From Novimethylophilus kurashikiensis (GTDB lineage Bacteria > Pseudomonadota > Gammaproteobacteria > Burkholderiales > Methylophilaceae): DNA of 64,000 nt. Positions 39,528 through 48,388 of the stretch are shown piece by piece. Location of the stretch: positions 1 through 64,000 of the forward strand of contig NZ_BDOQ01000004.1 in the NCBI RefSeq assembly GCF_003112435.1, read 5' to 3'. The notes below the pieces were generated by a model, which saw only the letters and a list, made by a program, of their open reading frames with translations, searched no databases and was not told the DNA's origin. Position 1 is the stretch's first letter. Each line of letters begins with the position of its first letter. The translations under genes were made by a program, and so were the position numbers.

Positions 39528-40778
39528 ATGCATCTGTTTGCCCTTGGCGTAAATCACACCACCGCCCCTTTATCCGTCCGCGAGCACGTCGCCTTCCATC
39601 AGGAAACCCTGGGGCAGGCCTTGCGCGACTTGACGGCGCGCGGGTACGTCAAGGAAGCCGCCATTCTTTCAACTTGCAACCGCACCGAACTCTATTGCCG
39701 CACCGATGCGCCGCAAGCCGCGATGGAATGGCTGGCGCAATATCATCGCCTCGAACCCCAGACCATCCAGCCCTATCTTTACAGCCTGCCGCAGCAGGAA
39801 GCCGTAAAACACGCTTTCCGCGTTGCTTCCGGCCTCGATTCCATGGTGTTGGGCGAGCCGCAGATTCTCGGCCAGATGAAGCAGGCAGTAAAAATTGCGG
39901 AAACCGCCGGTACGCTCGGCATGCTGTTGCACAAGCTGTTCCAGCGTACGTTTGCCGTGGCCAAGGAAGTCCGCACCACTACCGACATCGGCGCCAGCTC
40001 GGTTTCCATGGCAGCAGCTTCGGTGCGATTAGCGCAGCGCATTTTCGGCGATTTCAAGGGGCTTAACGTTCTGTTCATTGGCGCGGGTGAGATGATCGAG
40101 CTTTGCGCCGAGCACTTCGCCGCGCAAAAGCCCGGCAGCATCACGGTTGCTAACCGTACCCTGGAACGCGGCGCGCAATTGGCCGACCGTCTGGGCGGCA
40201 AGGCCATTGTGCTAGCCGAGTTGCCCGAGCAACTGGCCGAATTCGACATCATCGTGACATCCACCGCCAGCCAATTGCCTATCGTGGGCTTAGGGATGGT
40301 GGAGCGCGCCATCAAGGCCCGCAAGCACAAGCCCATGTTTATGGTCGATCTCGCCGTGCCGCGCGATATCGAAGCCGAAGTGGCCGAGTTGGACGACGTT
40401 TTCCTCTACACCGTGGACGATCTCGCCGAAGTGGTGAAAGAGGGCATCGGCAACCGCCAGCAGGCGGCCGAAGAAGCCGAAGCCATCATCAATGTGCGCG
40501 TCGATAACTTCATGCATTGGCTGGAAATGCGCGAGTCAGTGCCGACGATCCGCGCCTTGCGCGACCATGCTGAACGCCTGCGTCGCCACGAACTGGAAAA
40601 AGCCCAGAAAGCGCTGGCCCATGGCGAAGATATCCACCATGTACTCGAAAGCCTGAGCCAGGCGCTGACCAATAAACTCCTGCACGGCCCCAGCCATGCG
40701 CTCAATGCCGCCAGCGGCGAAGAGCGTGAACAGATTGAAACGCTGGTGCGCAGCGTTTATCGTCTTCACGGCAACTAG
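39528..40778 (+). CDS. hemA: Glutamyl-tRNA reductase HemA
   Basis: This 416-residue enzyme of the C5 heme pathway reduces glutamyl-tRNA to glutamate-1-semialdehyde. The N-terminus is [19 protein letters not shown] and the catalytic Cys is in [11 protein letters not shown] near residue 50. A Rossmann NADPH domain holds [15 protein letters not shown], and a helical dimerisation domain ends the protein. The frame is open 585 bases further upstream, antisense to rpe, but only this start matches the family. It is followed by prfA after 44 bases. Confidence 0.96.
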   Translation: MHLFALGVNHTTAPLSVREHVAFHQETLGQALRDLTARGYVKEAAILSTCNRTELYCRTDAPQAAMEWLAQYHRLEPQTIQPYLYSLPQQEAVKHAFRVASGLDSMVLGEPQILGQMKQAVKIAETAGTLGMLLHKLFQRTFAVAKEVRTTTDIGASSVSMAAASVRLAQRIFGDFKGLNVLFIGAGEMIELCAEHFAAQKPGSITVANRTLERGAQLADRLGGKAIVLAELPEQLAEFDIIVTSTASQLPIVGLGMVERAIKARKHKPMFMVDLAVPRDIEAEVAELDDVFLYTVDDLAEVVKEGIGNRQQAAEEAEAIINVRVDNFMHWLEMRESVPTIRALRDHAERLRRHELEKAQKALAHGEDIHHVLESLSQALTNKLLHGPSHALNAASGEEREQIETLVRSVYRLHGN

Positions 40779-40822
40779 CGGCTTCGCCGTCGTTGCCTTC
40801 CCTTTTCTAGATTTCATCCATC

Positions 40823-41905
40823 ATGAAACCTTCACTCGAAAAAAAACTCGCGACGTTGAGCGAGCGCCTGGAAGAACTGAACCGTCTGCTGTCCAGCGAA
40901 GACGCGACGGCCGACATGGAAAACTACCGCAAGATTTCGCGCGAGCACGCCGACATCACGCCGGTGGTGGAGCAGTATCGTGCTTATCGCCAGATCGAAT
41001 CCGATATCGCGGAAGCCCAGGCCATGCTGTCCGACCCGGAGATGAAGGATTTTGCCGAAGAAGAGATTGCTTCCGGCAAGGCCAGGCTGGAAGCGGCCGA
41101 CGGCGAACTGCAAAAGCTCTTGTTGCCCAAGGACCCCAACGACGAACGCAACATCTTCCTGGAAATCCGTGCCGGCACTGGCGGCGATGAATCCGCATTG
41201 TTTGCGGGCGATCTGTTCCGCATGTATTCCCGCTACGCCGAGCGCCAGCGTTGGAAAGTGGAAATAGAGTCGGCGAACGAATCCGAGCTGGGCGGCTACA
41301 AGGAAATCATTGCGCGTATCGAAGGCTTCGGTGCCTATTCCAAGCTCAAATTCGAATCCGGTGGCCATCGCGTACAACGCGTGCCGGCAACCGAGACGCA
41401 GGGACGTATCCACACCTCGGCCTGTACCGTGGCGATCATGCCGGAAGCCGATGAAGTGGCCGATGTCGAGCTCAATCCTGCCGACCTCCGTATCGATACT
41501 TTCCGTGCCTCAGGTGCCGGCGGTCAGCACATCAACAAGACCGACTCGGCCGTGCGTATCACGCACATTCCCACCGGTATCGTCGCCGAATGCCAGGACG
41601 GCCGCTCGCAGCATTCCAACAAGGCTTCCGCTATGCGTGTGCTGGCGGCGCGTATCAAGGACGTGCAAGTGCGCGCTCAACAGGCCCAGGAAGCCGCGAC
41701 GCGCAAGAGCCTGGTTGGCAGCGGCGACCGCTCGGAGCGCATTCGCACCTACAACTTTCCTCAGGGACGTATCACCGACCACCGCATCAACCTCACGCTG
41801 TACAAGATTGATGCAGTGATGGACGGCGATCTCGATGAGCTGGTGGGCGCGTTGATGAGTGAGCATCAGGCGGAACAACTTGCCGCCTTGGGCGAAGAGG
41901 GCTAA
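40823..41905 (+). CDS. prfA: Peptide chain release factor 1
   Basis: This 360-residue protein recognises UAA and UAG. The codon-reading motif PAT is in [15 protein letters not shown] and the catalytic GGQ is in [16 protein letters not shown]; a helical domain 1 precedes them. The hemA-prfA order is conserved, usually followed by prmC, which is absent here. A 24-bp inverted repeat follows. Confidence 0.97.
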   Translation: MKPSLEKKLATLSERLEELNRLLSSEDATADMENYRKISREHADITPVVEQYRAYRQIESDIAEAQAMLSDPEMKDFAEEEIASGKARLEAADGELQKLLLPKDPNDERNIFLEIRAGTGGDESALFAGDLFRMYSRYAERQRWKVEIESANESELGGYKEIIARIEGFGAYSKLKFESGGHRVQRVPATETQGRIHTSACTVAIMPEADEVADVELNPADLRIDTFRASGAGGQHINKTDSAVRITHIPTGIVAECQDGRSQHSNKASAMRVLAARIKDVQVRAQQAQEAATRKSLVGSGDRSERIRTYNFPQGRITDHRINLTLYKIDAVMDGDLDELVGALMSEHQAEQLAALGEEG

Positions 41906-41910
41906 GGACT

Positions 41911-41982
41911 GTAGCGCAGGCGGCCTCGCCTGCACCTTCCACAGAAATTGGGGATGAATGCAGGCGAGGCCGCCTGCGCTAC
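41911..41982. repeat. 24-bp perfect inverted repeat between prfA and the AsmA gene
   Basis: The arms at 41911-41934 and 41959-41982 are perfect complements of 24 bases (starting GTAGCGCAGGCGG) around a 24-base spacer. The arms are GC-rich with internal CAGGCG/CGCCTG symmetry, resembling REP or BIME elements. It fills the gap between two convergent genes and could also stop transcription in both directions. I saw no second copy in the window. Confidence 0.8.
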
Positions 41983-41984
41983 GG

Positions 41985-44900
41985 TTATAGCCCCAGCAAT
42001 TTGTTGAGTTTCTTCTTCGCCTTTTCTTCTGGCGTCAGTTTTTTCTCCGGCTGCGCTGGCGCCGTCTGCTGCTGGGTGTTATCTGCGGGAGCCGCGGGTG
42101 CGGTTTGAGCCGGTGCTGTTGCGTTGGGCGCCGCAGGGGCCGACGTTGCTGGGGTTTCCTGCTTTTTCTTGCCGCCGATCAAGCCTTCGAGCGCCCCGGC
42201 TTTGTCGCCGCCCAATAGCTTTTGTACCGCTTCGCCTTTTTGCCCACCCACATTTCCTAGCAGGTTCTTTTGGGCCACGGCCGCGCCGATAGCGGCGAAA
42301 TCGAGGTTGTACTTGGGGGCCGAGAATGTACCGCCGACTTTCACAGGAAACGTCAGCCCGTTCAACGCGCCGATATCGGCACCACCCTGGCCTTTAAGGC
42401 TGGAAACCACCGTCGGTTTTGCGGTGTAGTTGAGTTTCTCATTGCCGATATCGATGTCGCCGCTGCCGGCGATTCTCAGCAAGGGCGATTTGATGTCGAG
42501 ATCGTCGTTATGGGCTACGCCGTTGGTGATCTTGAACGTCGCCTTCATCTCGCTAAAGTCGGTTTTCTTCTTCTGGTCCGCGCCTAGCGTGTTGCCGCTG
42601 AAGTTGAACTTGTTCTTCACATCGCGAATCGTTCCGGCGATATCGATACCCTTTATCGCGCCGTCAGCGAGATTGACCGCAGCATTGCCGTTGAGCGCTT
42701 TTTTCAATGCACCCACCGTTGCGCCCTGAGTCTTGATGTCGACCGCCACGTTGCCTTTGCCTTCCAGCATGTCGTTGTTGATCGCGTCTACCAGCAATGG
42801 GCCGACGGCGACATTCTTCATGTCCTGCTTGAAGGCGATGGCCGGCACGGCGCGTGCATCGACGTTGAGCGAGCCTTCGGTATGGCCTTGGTACAGGTCG
42901 GCGGCGAACGGCGCCAGCGCTACTACGCCACCATCCGCTTTGACCCCCAGATGCACGTTCGACGTTTTTACGTTCGCCACTTTGAGCCAGCCCACACGCG
43001 CTTCGCCGTTGGCATTGAGCGTCTTGAGCGCTGAGAGGTCGATGGGTGTATCCGCCGTGCTGGGGGCAGCCTTGGCGGCAGGTTCCTTCTTGGTCACGTA
43101 GCGGTCGGCATCGAGCTTGTCGATATCGACGTTGAAGCTGAATTGTGGGTTCTGAAATCGCGTGATGCCGAGGACCGCCTTGACCTGGCTATCGTCGACC
43201 TTCGCGGAAAACGGATTCACGTCCAGCTTGTTGCCATCGGCCTTGAGATCGACCCGGATGTTGGAGGCCTGCGTCTTACCGTATTTCAGGCTGCCGATAC
43301 GCAAGCTGCCGTCGGCATTAAGCGCTTTCAGTGCGGAGAGATCGAGCGGTTTGGCCGGGCCGTTTTCGGCGGCCTTGGCCGCCGTGTTCTGGGGCACATA
43401 GCGGTCGGCATCCACGCGGTCGATATCGAGGTCGAAGGTGTAGAGCGCACGCTCGAAATGCGTAATGCCGATGCGCCCCTTGATCTGGCTGTCGTCGAAC
43501 TTGAGCGAGAGCGGGTTGACGCTGAGCGCCTGGCCATCAGCCTTTACCGTGGCAGCGAGGTTGCTGATGCGATATTTGTCGTAGGCGATGCTGCCGATGT
43601 TGAGCGTGCCTTGCGCCAGCACGTTTTTCAGCGCGGAGAGGTCGGCAGGTTTGCCTGGTTCGCTCTGCTTGTTTTCGGTTTTGGGCTTGGAGGCGCCGAG
43701 CAGCTTGTTGAGGTCGAGTTGGTCAGCCGCCAGCTTGAAAGTCACGTTAGGTTTTGAGAAATTACTGACGCCGACGTTGCCGTCGAGCTTGCTGCCGTCC
43801 ACATTGGCGGCCAAGGTCACTGCAGCCAGTTCCTTTTTCACATCGGCATGGGCGTTGAGGTTGAAGCCGACCTTGGCCGCGCCGCTAGGCAGTGCCGGAT
43901 CCTTGATATCCACGTTGCCGGCAAGCTTGGGCAGGTCGAAGACTTTGTTTTCAAGATCGCCCGAGAACGGCGACGAGAACTTGCCCGAGAGTGAGCGCTT
44001 GCCCTGGGAGCCGGATATTTCGCCGCTAATGCCGGAGCTCTGGAAAGCCTTGGGCGAGCCCTTGAGATCGGCGATCACCATTTTTACGCTGGTCTTGTCG
44101 TCGCCTTGCGTCTGGGTGAATTCGATGCGCGCTTCCTTGCCGCTGACCGTGTCTTTTTGCGCTGTCAGGCTGGGGGCATTCAGGGTGAGTTCAATAGCCT
44201 TGTCGCCGAGCTTGGTCTTGGCGGCGAGTTTCAGGCTATCGACCAAAAATTCCATGGTCTCCGGCTTGGCGTCGACATCACCCGAGAGCTTGAGGTCGAG
44301 TGCCTTGGCGGTGGTCACGTCGCCTGCCAATGCGAGATCCAGCCCCTTGGCGACGTAATGCTTGTGCTCGGTGTCGGCTAGCAGATTGCCCTTGAAATTG
44401 AGTTTGGCGTCAATGTTGGGGTTGTCGCCTTTGACGTGGAAGCTGGTCTTGAGGTCGATTGGCTGGTTGAGCGCCACGTGTCCCGTGGTCAAATCCAGTT
44501 GGTCGATGGCGAAATGGCGATTGCCTTGCTGGTCGTCCAGTGTGATGCCTGTATTGGTGACCTGCACGCCGTCGATATCGAACTTGATTTGCGTCGAGGA
44601 TTCTTCCTTGGAGAGCAAATCGTCGAAGTTGGTGGTGCCATCCTTGAAGCGGACGATGTTGGCGTGCACGCCGTCGATCTTGATGGTGTCGACTACCAAT
44701 TCCTTCTTGAGCAAGGGCATCAGAGCCAGGAATACCTTGGCGCTTTGCATGGAGGCGAATTCCTTGCCGTCGTTATGCTCGGACAGTGAAACCTTGCCGA
44801 GGTCGGCGCCCAGCTTGGGCCAGAACGCGAGCTTGATATCACCTTCGATGATGAGCGTACGCTGCTTTTTTTCCTTGACCAGTTTTACGATCAAGGGCTT

Positions 44901-45005
44901 GTAATCGTTGGGGTTGAAGGTGGCGGCAACAATGCCGACGGCGGCGAGGAGCAGGGCGAACAGCCCGCCAATGCCGATCAGGGAGTATTTAATGGCTTTA
45001 TTCAT
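41985..45005 (-). CDS. AsmA family protein
   Basis: This 1006-residue envelope protein has an N-terminal membrane anchor (residues about 8-30) and the AsmA start NPNDYKPLIVKLVKEKKQRTLIIEGDIKL. A long beta-rich periplasmic body follows, with an AsmA C-terminal domain (about 770-900, VAVDIKTQGATVGALKKAL) and a Pro/Ala/Gln-rich Lys tail. The middle contains about three related units of roughly 100 residues, each with LSALK near its start, two of them ending in DADRYV. AsmA-like proteins are bridge-like lipid-transfer candidates that affect outer-membrane composition. It lies downstream of uppP. Confidence 0.9.
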   Translation of the reverse strand: MNKAIKYSLIGIGGLFALLLAAVGIVAATFNPNDYKPLIVKLVKEKKQRTLIIEGDIKLAFWPKLGADLGKVSLSEHNDGKEFASMQSAKVFLALMPLLKKELVVDTIKIDGVHANIVRFKDGTTNFDDLLSKEESSTQIKFDIDGVQVTNTGITLDDQQGNRHFAIDQLDLTTGHVALNQPIDLKTSFHVKGDNPNIDAKLNFKGNLLADTEHKHYVAKGLDLALAGDVTTAKALDLKLSGDVDAKPETMEFLVDSLKLAAKTKLGDKAIELTLNAPSLTAQKDTVSGKEARIEFTQTQGDDKTSVKMVIADLKGSPKAFQSSGISGEISGSQGKRSLSGKFSSPFSGDLENKVFDLPKLAGNVDIKDPALPSGAAKVGFNLNAHADVKKELAAVTLAANVDGSKLDGNVGVSNFSKPNVTFKLAADQLDLNKLLGASKPKTENKQSEPGKPADLSALKNVLAQGTLNIGSIAYDKYRISNLAATVKADGQALSVNPLSLKFDDSQIKGRIGITHFERALYTFDLDIDRVDADRYVPQNTAAKAAENGPAKPLDLSALKALNADGSLRIGSLKYGKTQASNIRVDLKADGNKLDVNPFSAKVDDSQVKAVLGITRFQNPQFSFNVDIDKLDADRYVTKKEPAAKAAPSTADTPIDLSALKTLNANGEARVGWLKVANVKTSNVHLGVKADGGVVALAPFAADLYQGHTEGSLNVDARAVPAIAFKQDMKNVAVGPLLVDAINNDMLEGKGNVAVDIKTQGATVGALKKALNGNAAVNLADGAIKGIDIAGTIRDVKNKFNFSGNTLGADQKKKTDFSEMKATFKITNGVAHNDDLDIKSPLLRIAGSGDIDIGNEKLNYTAKPTVVSSLKGQGGADIGALNGLTFPVKVGGTFSAPKYNLDFAAIGAAVAQKNLLGNVGGQKGEAVQKLLGGDKAGALEGLIGGKKKQETPATSAPAAPNATAPAQTAPAAPADNTQQQTAPAQPEKKLTPEEKAKKKLNKLLGL

Positions 45006-45049
45006 GGCGACACCTGACAGGTAATTGCATCGCCAGAGTTTAGCACCGC

Positions 45050-45084
45050 CGCAAGCCCGCCGACAGTGCGCCAGCGGGCTTGCG
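45050..45084. terminator. Stem-loop between uppP and the AsmA gene
   Basis: An 11-bp perfect stem (45050-45060 with 45074-45084, core GCAAGCCCGC) surrounds a 13-base loop in the 92-base gap. It has no T-run, so a terminator role is possible but not shown. Confidence 0.4.
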
Positions 45085-45097
45085 ACGAGGCGGGAAA

Positions 45098-45898
45098 TCA
45101 GCCCCAGTAGTAGGCCAGCACCAGCAGGCCGAACGCGATGCGATACCAGGCGAAAGCACGGAAATCGTGGTGGGCGACGAAGCGCAGCAAACCCTTCACC
45201 ACCAGCAAGGCACTGAAAAATGCAGTAACGAACCCGACCAGGAAAACGTCGAAATCAGCGGCATGCAGCATATCGCGCGCCTTGAATACGTCGAACGCGG
45301 TGGCCGCGAACATTACCGGGATGGCGAGGAAAAAGGAAAATTCTGTCGCGGTTTTGCGTTCCAGACGGAACATCACGCCGCCAAGGATGGTGGCGCCGGC
45401 GCGCGAAACGCCGGGGAACAAGGCCAGTGCTTGCGCAAGGCCGACCTTGAGCGCGTGCTTCCAATCCATTTCATCGACTGAAAAAGTATCCGGCCGCGGT
45501 GCGAAACGCTCAACGGCGAGGATGGCGAAGCCGCCGACGATCAGGGCGCAGGCCACCGTAATGGGCGAAAACAGGTATTCCTTGATGGCGTGGTGAAAAG
45601 CCAGGCCCAGGATCGCCGCCGGAAGAAAGGCGATGAACAAGTTAACAGCCAAGCGCTTGGAGGTTTTTTCTGTCGCCATGCTCGCGACGACGTGACCGAT
45701 CCTGGCGCGATATTCCCAGCACACGGCGAGGATGGCGCCGAGTTGGATGACGATTTCGAATACCTTGCCACGCTCGTCGTTGAAGTTGAGCAGATCGCCG
45801 GCGATAATGAGGTGACCCGTGCTTGAGACGGGCAGGAATTCGGTCGCACCTTCGACCAGGCCGAGCACAAAGGCCTTGATGAGCAGAAGCAAATCCAT
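45098..45898 (-). CDS. uppP: Undecaprenyl-diphosphate phosphatase UppP (BacA)
   Basis: This 266-residue polytopic protein dephosphorylates undecaprenyl diphosphate, recycling the cell-wall lipid carrier and giving bacitracin tolerance. The active-site motifs are EGATEFLPVSSTGHL near residues 16-30 and PGVSRAGATI near 160; the second has Ala where many members have Ser (SRSGAT). Seven to eight helices are apparent. A TATAAT -10 lies upstream at 45928-45933. Confidence 0.94.
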   Translation of the reverse strand: MDLLLLIKAFVLGLVEGATEFLPVSSTGHLIIAGDLLNFNDERGKVFEIVIQLGAILAVCWEYRARIGHVVASMATEKTSKRLAVNLFIAFLPAAILGLAFHHAIKEYLFSPITVACALIVGGFAILAVERFAPRPDTFSVDEMDWKHALKVGLAQALALFPGVSRAGATILGGVMFRLERKTATEFSFFLAIPVMFAATAFDVFKARDMLHAADFDVFLVGFVTAFFSALLVVKGLLRFVAHHDFRAFAWYRIAFGLLVLAYYWG

Positions 45899-45927
45899 GT
45901 TGTCGTTACCGTGTTGTCGTGGCCGGC

Positions 45928-45933
45928 ATTATA
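45928..45933 (-). promoter_or_regulatory. Candidate uppP -10 element
   Basis: The complement of 45928-45933 is a perfect TATAAT about 30 bases before the uppP ATG. No good -35 hexamer is visible at the usual distance. The remainder of the 115-base gap to the MshL-type gene shows nothing else. Confidence 0.4.
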
Positions 45934-46013
45934 GGGCATGCCGAACTGCACTCGGAGTTGCCGCGACTATCGGCCCCGAACTCAAGCCGGTCTGTGGGTT
46001 GCCGAACAGAGTA

Positions 46014-47807
46014 TTAGTCCATGCTGTTATTTTGGTCGAGCTGCAGCGCGTTTTGCGGCAACAGCGGCGTGAAGGTCGAGAATGCTGATTCGTCCATCGT
46101 TGCCGGGTTGAGTACGGTCGGGCGCAGGAAAATCACTAATTCCGTTTTACGGCGCTGATCGTGCTTGGCTTGGAACAGCTTGCCGATGATGGGCAGTTTC
46201 GCCATTCCCGGTACATTCTTGTCCGTATTCCTGACCTCGTCCTGCATCAATCCGCCCAGCACCACGGTTTGCCCGCTGGCAACTTGCAGCATGGATTCCA
46301 TTTCGCGTACCTCGATCTGCGGGACTGGATTGACGACGCCGGAAGCCGCGAGTTGCGGGTTGGGGTCATTGACGTAATCGATGATGCGCGAAATGGTCGG
46401 CCGCACGTTGAGCGAAACCGTGCCGCGCTCGTCGATTTGCGGCGTCACGCTCATCACCATACCGACGGAGATATTTTGCGGCGTGGTGGTGTAGGTGGCG
46501 GGGGAGAGCACCGTGCCGGTACTGCTCAACGTCGCCGGTGTTACTTCCACCTTGAAATACACCACGTTGTCGACCACCTTGAGTAAGGCTGATTGGTTGT
46601 TCAGCGCCATGATCTTGGGGCTGGAAAGCACACGAGTCTCACCAAAGGTTTGCAACCAGCTGAGGGATGCTGCGAGGTTGCCCAGGGGGCTGCTGGTGTT
46701 GTTGTAACCTAGAATGAAGCCGGGAATGCTCAATTGGCTAGCGCTGGCGCCGACAGTATTGATGGGCTGGAGCAGGTTCGCGTTGCCGCTGAGATTTTGT
46801 CGAAAGGTCACACCTGCCAGCCCACCGTTGCTGCCGAGCCGGCTCCAGTCTACACCGCTTTTGAACGTGTCGTTGAGCGCTACTTCGACGATGGTGGCTT
46901 CGATCAGGACCTGACGCTGGACGGCAGCGGTCACGCTATCCAGGTATTGCTGCACGGCACGGTGCTGACGCGAAGTCGCGAGGATGCTCAGGCTACCGGC
47001 GATGGGGTTGAGGATCACGTCTTCGTGGGTGGTTCCGGCCGACGGTTGCGACGGATTGTGAAACGCCTGCTGAAACAGCTTTTCCGCGCCCGCCCCGGCA
47101 TGGCTCGCGGCCTCTACCTGGCGAATGCGATCTTCCATCGCCATGCGGGCGACTCGGTCTTGCAACGACTTTTCTTCCGCGAGCGCGGCTTGAGAGCGGG
47201 TGGATTTGAGGATATTGCGGACGTTATCGCCCAATACCTCCCAGAAATTCACCTTGGACTTGCTGTTGAGCGTAGTGACAGATTGGCTACCCCGACTACT
47301 GCTACCGGCCGCGCTGCCGGAAGATATTTCGGATCCTACGCCTAGCGTTGCGCTGCTGTCGCGTTCCATATTCACGTAGGAAACCTTGTAGGTCCGCATT
47401 TCCGGCAAGTCTGGCGCGATGAACAGGGTCTTGCCTTCCATGCGGTATTGAAGATCGATCTGGTTGGCTAGTCGGTCGAGGATTTCCTGCAAGGTCTGAT
47501 CGCGGGCGTTCAGAGTGGCATTGCCGTGGATGGCGGGATGAATGTCGATGTTGAGCTTGCTCTCCCTTGCCAGTGCAAACAGGATTTCGCGGACCGGCAC
47601 ATCGCTCACGACGACGCTGTAAGTCGTGACAGGTGGCTTGGGTACGGCCATCGCCGTTTTGGGTGAGGCGGGTGGTTGAATCGGAAGCGCTGCTGTTCGA
47701 GGGGCGAGCGCGAGGTTATCGAGATGCCCCGAAGAAGACGGGATTTGAGGTTGATGCGTGCAGGCCGACAGTACCAACAGCAAGGCAAGAAAGCGGGAAC
47801 CAGACAT
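46014..47807 (-). CDS. mshL: MshL/PilQ-type secretin (orphan)
   Basis: This 597-residue secretin has a lipoprotein signal (LSAC, Cys 16). A Pro-rich segment is followed by an STN domain (about 80-130, REILFALARESKLNIDIHPA), a Ser/Gly-rich stretch, an N-domain, and a C-terminal secretin core (VLIEATIVEVALNDTFKSG, VLGGLMQDEVRNTDKNVPGM, KLPIIGKLFQAK). This layout is that of MSHA-pilus MshL. No other msh or secretion genes flank it, so the machine it serves is unknown; it is the second secretin in the window after PilQ. Confidence 0.85.
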   Translation of the reverse strand: MSGSRFLALLLVLSACTHQPQIPSSSGHLDNLALAPRTAALPIQPPASPKTAMAVPKPPVTTYSVVVSDVPVREILFALARESKLNIDIHPAIHGNATLNARDQTLQEILDRLANQIDLQYRMEGKTLFIAPDLPEMRTYKVSYVNMERDSSATLGVGSEISSGSAAGSSSRGSQSVTTLNSKSKVNFWEVLGDNVRNILKSTRSQAALAEEKSLQDRVARMAMEDRIRQVEAASHAGAGAEKLFQQAFHNPSQPSAGTTHEDVILNPIAGSLSILATSRQHRAVQQYLDSVTAAVQRQVLIEATIVEVALNDTFKSGVDWSRLGSNGGLAGVTFRQNLSGNANLLQPINTVGASASQLSIPGFILGYNNTSSPLGNLAASLSWLQTFGETRVLSSPKIMALNNQSALLKVVDNVVYFKVEVTPATLSSTGTVLSPATYTTTPQNISVGMVMSVTPQIDERGTVSLNVRPTISRIIDYVNDPNPQLAASGVVNPVPQIEVREMESMLQVASGQTVVLGGLMQDEVRNTDKNVPGMAKLPIIGKLFQAKHDQRRKTELVIFLRPTVLNPATMDESAFSTFTPLLPQNALQLDQNNSMD

Positions 47808-47866
47808 GATGAGCCCCTTTTTTGTTGTTATTTTTGGGCCGCAGATGCGAGTGCGGCATGGAGCCC

Positions 47867-47894
47867 ACTATAGCGCAAGGGAAAAGCGGGTCAA
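47867..47894 (-). promoter_or_regulatory. Promoter for the MshL-type secretin gene
   Basis: On the minus strand TTGACC (complement of 47889-47894) and TATAGT (complement of 47867-47872) are 16 bases apart, about 60 bases before the ATG. The -35 overlaps the last codon region of the DUF3293 gene, which is read in the same direction. Confidence 0.65.
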
Positions 47895-48370
47895 GCCTCT
47901 TGCTTGCTCAAGCCGGTATAAATCAGTTGTGGCGGCTGTCCGCGTTGACTGAATACCAGCGCGATTTGCTGGAAGCGCTTGGCGAGGGCCAGGGCATCGC
48001 GCTTGGCAATGCCAGGCAGGAATAGCCCGTACTCGGGTTTCCAGTCATTTCGGTCAGGCCTCCCCATGCCTTCATACCAAGACTGCTGGCGTGACTCCAC
48101 GCGCTCGATCAATTGCTGGTGGCGATGACGGTTTTCCTCATCGCCCAAGGGCTGGGAGAGCGGATTGTAGGCCGAGATAAAGGCCCAGGTTTTATGGCTG
48201 TGCCGGATAAGCCAGTCGTCCAGAGTCCGTGCGGGCTCGTCGATGCGCACGCTGACGGTATATTCCGGCAAAAACATGAGGTAGGACGTGGCGCGATAGG
48301 CATCGTCCAAATGGGGTGCGGCGGAGGGTGACGATCCTATAGAATGCGGGTCATTTGGTTCTTGCGACAT
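47891..48370 (-). CDS. DUF3293 family protein
   Basis: This 159-residue soluble protein has features I associate with DUF3293: HKTWAFISAYNPLSQPLGDEEN, a RHRHQQLIERVE helix, WKPEYGLFLPGI, and a final AKRFQQIALVFSQRGQPPQLIYT. The function is unknown. The ATG at 48370 was chosen because residues from there show the family pattern; the upstream extension lies antisense to the next gene. It diverges from the TPR gene with only 18 bases between start codons. Confidence 0.75.
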   Translation of the reverse strand: MSQEPNDPHSIGSSPSAAPHLDDAYRATSYLMFLPEYTVSVRIDEPARTLDDWLIRHSHKTWAFISAYNPLSQPLGDEENRHRHQQLIERVESRQQSWYEGMGRPDRNDWKPEYGLFLPGIAKRDALALAKRFQQIALVFSQRGQPPQLIYTGLSKQEA

Positions 48371-48388
48371 CGGCGCAGTGTATACCCC

